From Plantago ovata (taxonomy: Eukaryota; Streptophyta; Magnoliopsida; Lamiales; Plantaginaceae): a DNA stretch of 64,000 nt. Under the pieces are notes generated by a model. The model saw nothing but the letters and a program-made list of their open reading frames with translations, did no database searches and was not told the DNA's origin. The stretch covers positions 37,238,744 through 37,302,743 of the forward strand of contig CM051458.1 of assembly GCA_028274465.1 (NCBI GenBank), in the 5' to 3' direction. Each line of letters opens with the position of its first letter. The first letter of the stretch is position 1. The translations under genes were made by a program, and so were the position numbers. Positions 59,412 through 64,000 of this stretch are shown piece by piece.

Positions 59412-59979
59412 TGATAGTGTATATGTCCTAGAGACAGTCCTTACTAAGGGCATGGTGCCCTTGTAGAGGACATATATGTACTATTACACAGGTCAACGTA
59501 ATATAATATATGTTTGTTTCATTTTTACTGTTGAGTATTGCTTTCATATTTATATTACACCAGGCTGCAGCATGTCATATCTATATTGTTGTCTGTATAG
59601 ATACTGAACATGTCCCCTCGGATAGATGACCGATCACACAGTTAGTGGGAGCTATGTGAGTTATCATCTATCCCAAACTCTCCCTAGTCGTGGTACATCT
59701 CGGATGTGGGGGTCTGAATGAACCTGACAAGACTAGTATGCGTGGAGGTTATACTTGTTGGAGCAAGTGTGAGTCGATCCCACGGCCACGGAACGGATTG
59801 TTGGACAATCAAGGAACGTTCCCATAACTGCGCATAGTTGTTCGAAGAAGCTTTATCGAACAATGGAAGTACCCACCGGACACTCTCATCGATGTATACT
59901 CTACACCGAATGTGTCTATGGGAACCGGTGAGTTGTCGAAGTGATGCCATTCGTCCTTTGTACTTACAGGACTTTATCA
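59412..59979 (+). repeat. copia LTR 3, truncated and fused to LINE
   Basis: The first 568 bp of LTR, then a switch to LINE sequence at CTTTATCA (59972-59979), an 8-bp word present in both parents (LTR about 43147 and LINE 41254-41261). Confidence 0.93.
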
Positions 59980-61303
59980 GCATTTATTGATTTTGCTGCT
60001 TCCAAGATTTCAAGATCAGTAGGTACTTTTAACAATTCTTCCTGATCTTGAGCAGACAAGTGAGGAGTATGTAATGCTTGAAACTGATGAAAGGAAATAT
60101 TAGTATTTTGTGTCTATGAGTGCAAAGAGAAAAAATCTTGAAAAGCCTGTAAAATTTGAGTGGTATCTGTCACCCAATTTCCATTTGTATCCTGGATACC
60201 TTGAATAAATTTCTTCCTAAATTGATGAGAAGATAAGGAATGAAAATATTTAGTATTTGCATCACCAAAAATATCCATTTACGCTTTGCCCTTTGACTCC
60301 AATAAACTTTCCTCTGGAGTAAGAGGCCATCAAGTTGAAGCTTAATCTGTCTATGTATAGGCCCTAAATTGGAGGGATTAAGATGAACTTGAGGTTCCAA
60401 AAACTGCAATTGCTGAAAATTCTCATTTATTTGCTTGTTTAGGTGAGCCAAATCAGAAAGTCCCCAAGAATGCAGTTCTTTTCTAAGTAATAGACATTTT
60501 TGAAAAACATTGAGATGCATCAGTTGCCGTTTCTTCCAGAAATGATCAAGTTGTGTAAAGAAATTTGGATTTTGCACCAATGGTTCTCAAAATGAAAAAA
60601 TCTATTAGTTGGTTGCTTTGTATTACCAGAATCTATCAATAAGGGAGTATGATCTGATGGATAACTACACAAATGCGTGACAGTAGGATACCTTCTAATC
60701 CAAGCTGCATTACCACAATCTCGATCTAACCTTTTACAATATAATTCCCTTGAAAGCTCATATTAGACCAAGTGTAATCACTACCCTGATATCCTAAATC
60801 AATTAAATGACAATCCATTAAACAAGTTTTAAATTTATTCATTCTGGCCCAAGACTCTCTATTACCTCCTAACTTTTCATGTGGATGCAAAATAGAATTA
60901 AAATCACCAAAGACTAACCACGGAGAATTAGAAGAAATAGAAGAGCTTAGGGTTCGAAGTTTGTTCCATACCAGATCATGAGCTCCTGGATTTGCTGCCT
61001 GATAAAGATTAGTAAGATCCGTAGGACTGGAATTGGGAACAGCAGGATCCACTAGCCTTATATGCACCACTCTATCCTCAATATCATGCACCCGCGTATT
61101 ACATTCAGCACCATTCCAGAGAATCCAAACCCCACCTGTCTGAGGAGTTTCCGGTGGGGGAGAGAGCAAGATCTTATTTGTGTAACGCAAACCTGGAATA
61201 TACTGCTCCGAATTGCGAGTAGACAACCTAGTATCCACAATCACGGTAAGAGCTGGATTGTGCGCAACGATATGACGCTTGAGAGCTTCTTGAAATTCAG
61301 GGC
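59972..61303 (-). pseudogene. Duplicated LINE ORF2 fragment
   Basis: A near-identical copy of 41254-42587, covering the linker upstream of RT and the endonuclease domain (VFGDFNSILHPHEK, YPSDHTPLL). It ends at the same AGGGC target site (61299-61303). Small private indels, for example near 60270 and 60738, break frames further. Confidence 0.93.
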
Positions 61304-63394
61304 TGATAGTGTATATGTCCTAGAGACAGTCCTTACTAAGGGCATGGTGCCCTTGTAGAGGACATATATGTACTATTACACAGGTCAACGTAATATAATA
61401 TATGTTTGTTTCATTTTTACTGTTGAGTATTGCTTTCATATTTATATTACACCAGGCTGCAGCATGTCATATCTATATTGCTGTTTGTATAGATACTGAA
61501 CATGTCCCCTCGGATAGATGACCGATCACACAGTTAGTGGGAGCTATGTGAGTTATCATCTATCCCAAACACTCCCTAGTCGTGGTACATCTCGGATGTG
61601 GGGGTCTGAATGAACCTGACAAGACTAGTATGCGTGGCGGTTATACTTGTTGGAGCAAGTGTGAGTCGATCCCACGGCCACGGAACGGATTGTTGGACAA
61701 TCAAGGAACGTTCCCATAACTGCGCATAGTTGTTCGAAGAAGCTTTATCGAACAATGGAAGTACCCACCGGACACTCTCATCGATGTATACTCTACACCG
61801 AATGTGTCTATGGGAACCGGTGAGTTGTCGAAGTGATGCCATTCGTCCTTTGTACTTACAGGACTTTATCATCACATTTGTTGCTCCATATCCTTGGTGG
61901 ACCCGTCGATGTCAGCTCTGAATAAGCAGTTGACCTAAGACACGATCCAGGATTATGGCTAAATACAAATGGGGGTGATAAGTGATTCTGTGAAGGATTC
62001 ATCTCTCAAGTGTAGCACAGGAGAGCACTGCTCGTAGTCTGCATAGTTGTGTTGGTAAAGTCACTGGCCAGTGCAAATGATATATTATGATGGTCATAAG
62101 TATATCTTAACCAAACAACTCCCTGAGACGCCCGTGGATGTATTATTGGGATAGACACTTCATCGATCCTAGATACATCCGAGCAAGTCAGATGAAGGGA
62201 CGTTACCATCGCCGCGTTGAGCGCAACAGGCTTCGCAACGAAAGGGTTAGCTTTGAGAAACCTCTCAAACGTCCTCGCGTATTAATATTGCAGATGGAAC
62301 CGTCTAGGAATTCCATGTTGCCTAGTCTAGGACTTGCTTAATACGGTGAGGCCCTATGGGTCACACTATGTGGTGATTCAGCCTATCAGAATATCCTTGA
62401 AGATGGAATCGCAATTAATTTGGAATTAATTGTGATAGATGGATTATAATTGATTTGGAATTAATTATAATAATTGGTGGCTCAATTAATGATTTGGAAT
62501 TATTAATTGAATTGGCTAATTAATTGTATTTTATGTAAATACAATTAAAGATTATATTTTGGAAATATAATGGAGGTTTGATTGTAAAGTATATGTTAAT
62601 TTAGAATTAACATATGCACTTGGGCAAAATCTACTTGGAGTTTGGATTGCCTTAGAAATATATGTGGGTCCCAAAAGTGGGACCCACGTCCCGTTGGACA
62701 GGCGCGCGCGCGCGTTGTAGAATAGGGGAAGGAGTTCGACTCCTTCCTCTATTAGAAGTCCAAGGGATAAGTTAGATTTTCCTGATTGAGTTTTGATTTG
62801 ATTGGGAATGAATCTAGACTTGATATTGGTTTCCTTGTGCGATAAGAATTAGATTCTTATTCCTTTACGAAGTCTAATTGCTTATGCTTTAGGCTTCTAT
62901 AGACTACTATATATAGTAGACTATTGGAGAGAGTTTTACACACGATTTGTAACACAAGTTTTGAACACAGTTATTCTACCCAGTTTTCTTAGAGAAAATA
63001 AAAACTCTCCCCTCCTCTCCTTAAGCCACGCGCGCGCACACCGCCACCGGAGGGAATTGCCGCCCCGTCTTCTTGGTCACATAAAAAATATCCTAGCATT
63101 CTTCCGATAGGCTGTTCATCCGTGGATACCAAGGTTGAGGTTCTAGGAGCTGGAAACTAACTCTTATTGTCTTGCAGATATACAGAGTATTGTAGATATT
63201 TTCGACTTCCACGAAGGAGAAGATACACCGGAATATTACGAAGACTTGGAAGCTGCTTTGGAAGTATGGTTAGTCTTCTAATTGACGTGTTTATATATAT
63301 ACGACATATGCATAATCAATTAACCGGTATGTTAAGAAAATTTTTAAAATTCCGCTGCGTACCCTAGGGGTAACTCTGACCATATTTTCTTACA
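61304..63394 (+). repeat. copia LTR 4, rightmost (2091 bp)
   Basis: Full LTR with AGGGC on both sides (61299-61303, 63395-63399). About ten substitutions from LTR 1, so the insertion is young. The donor-like GAAGTAAGG of LTR 1 reads GAAGTATGG here. Confidence 0.95.
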
Positions 63395-64000
63395 AGGGCG
63401 ACCTGCCCCTCTTGCATTCCACACTAATATTCTCATTGCTAAAGGATTGACTACTGCAGGCCACTCATCCACTCTGTGAGCTGGTCCCAGCCCGTCGTCC
63501 CCGCTTCCTAGTGGAACCAGAGACACTGAGTGCTGCGTGATGCTCTCCCAGGGAAGGACGAACAGTAGATGCCTGTAATCCAGCCCCGATGTTAGTATCT
63601 GCTCCCAAGCCGCATACCTGACCGCTGGTTGCTGCGTTGTTAGAGGAAATTGAATGAGCAGTGGAATCTGGCAAAGAGGCGAGAGCCGGATCAAATTTCC
63701 CTGAATGAGCCTGAATTGTGACATCTTCTCCCTCTCCTCCTGAACGGCCAAGCTGGTCATTGTCGACGGCCCTGGTTGTCCCTGTTCCATCTGAATGTGA
63801 GTTATCATTGCATCTGACGCCATGGCTATAAACTGTGCATCCGTCGGTGCAGATGATGAGTTCTCCAGTTGCATTGCACTTGAAATCGGAGGTGAAGACA
63901 CCGGTGCTGCTGAGCTCGGTGCGGTCCCAATCTTGATACGAGTTTTTGCTCCTCGCAATTGTGTGGGAGGCAGATGAGGGTTTCTGGAGATTGCTTGCTG
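63395..64000 (-). pseudogene. LINE ORF1 end and ORF2 start
   Basis: On the minus strand a low-complexity Ser/Pro/Thr/Gln-rich ORF1 tail runs from the window edge. MRILVWNARGAGRP (about 63440-63400) then opens ORF2, the usual start of the plant LINE endonuclease. The LTR cuts it right after GRP; EFQEALKRHIIAHNPA continues at 42575-42530 beyond the array. Confidence 0.85.

Larger units (their letters stand above)
42588..63394 (+). mobile_element. Tandem Ty1/copia array with LINE duplication
   Basis: The outer edges carry the 5-bp duplication AGGGC (42583-42587 and 63395-63399) in LINE ORF2. Contents: LTR 42588-44680, internal 44681-50742, LTR start 50743-51304, gap, LTR 51405-53461, internal 53462-59411, LTR start 59412-59979, LINE copy 59972-61303, LTR 61304-63394. 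The LINE reading frame is restored conceptually across the duplication, so one original insertion is implied. Confidence 0.9.

Overview
The window is plant nuclear DNA, most likely from a eudicot. It has spliced genes with GT-AG introns, long TA microsatellites, tRNA-Met and tRNA-Asp type primer-binding sites, and the usual plant transposon families (CACTA, hAT, MULE, Ty1/copia, Gypsy-like, plant LINE). I see one clear host gene: an eight-exon gene on the + strand at 31050-36833 for a 312-residue FMN-binding split-barrel (PPOX/DUF2470-like) protein. Almost everything else is mobile DNA, much of it nested. No bacterial-type operon, CRISPR array or rRNA/tRNA gene is present.

Layout. 1-1807: 3' part of a CACTA element with a small three-exon gene. 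1808-5894: a diverged copia-type LTR split by an inverted copia fragment (2281-4910); the LTR itself sits in a LINE ORF1 relic (5895-6640). About 6735-10800: degraded hAT element (minus strand) with a 100-N gap. 11170-19084: MULE transposase pseudogene split by a composite Gypsy-like element without RT (12253-18061, TSD GTTAC). 19050-20612: truncated plant-mobile-domain gene (minus). 21017-25879: complete CACTA element with GAA target duplication, containing a foldback element (22018-23368) whose core looks like captured organelle-type DNA. 26216-30862: complete hAT element, TSD matching at 7 of 8 bases, about 190 bp upstream of the host gene ATG. 31050-36833: host gene with a hAT-type MITE and a 35-bp acceptor duplication in its introns. 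36834-38400: intergenic with a SINE-like insert. 38401-64000: a LINE on the minus strand broken by a Ty1/copia element (TSD AGGGC) that has become a tandem array.

The right-hand array is best explained as a segmental tandem duplication. LTR, gag-pol, 0.57 kb of LTR and 1.3 kb of LINE form a unit of about 9.9 kb present twice; the breakpoint shows 8 bp of LTR/LINE microhomology. Both copia copies share the same nonsense codon and the same frameshift, so the damage predates the duplication. A 100-N gap lies at the equivalent junction of the first unit, and one-base deletions become frequent around it, so assembly error is a real alternative for part of this.

The most unusual theme is short hairpin arrays, often with a constant loop and stems that vary in a compensating way, in several unrelated transposon families: AGGCGGC-loop hairpins in both a copia leader and a CACTA intron, back-to-back GC hairpins in the copia leader, CG-ANY-CG hairpins in the Gypsy-like LTR, TTTTCA-loop hairpins in the second copia LTR, palindromes in a MULE intron, and hairpins in the foldback arms. 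I know of no named system matching the AGGCGGC modules, but I could not search.
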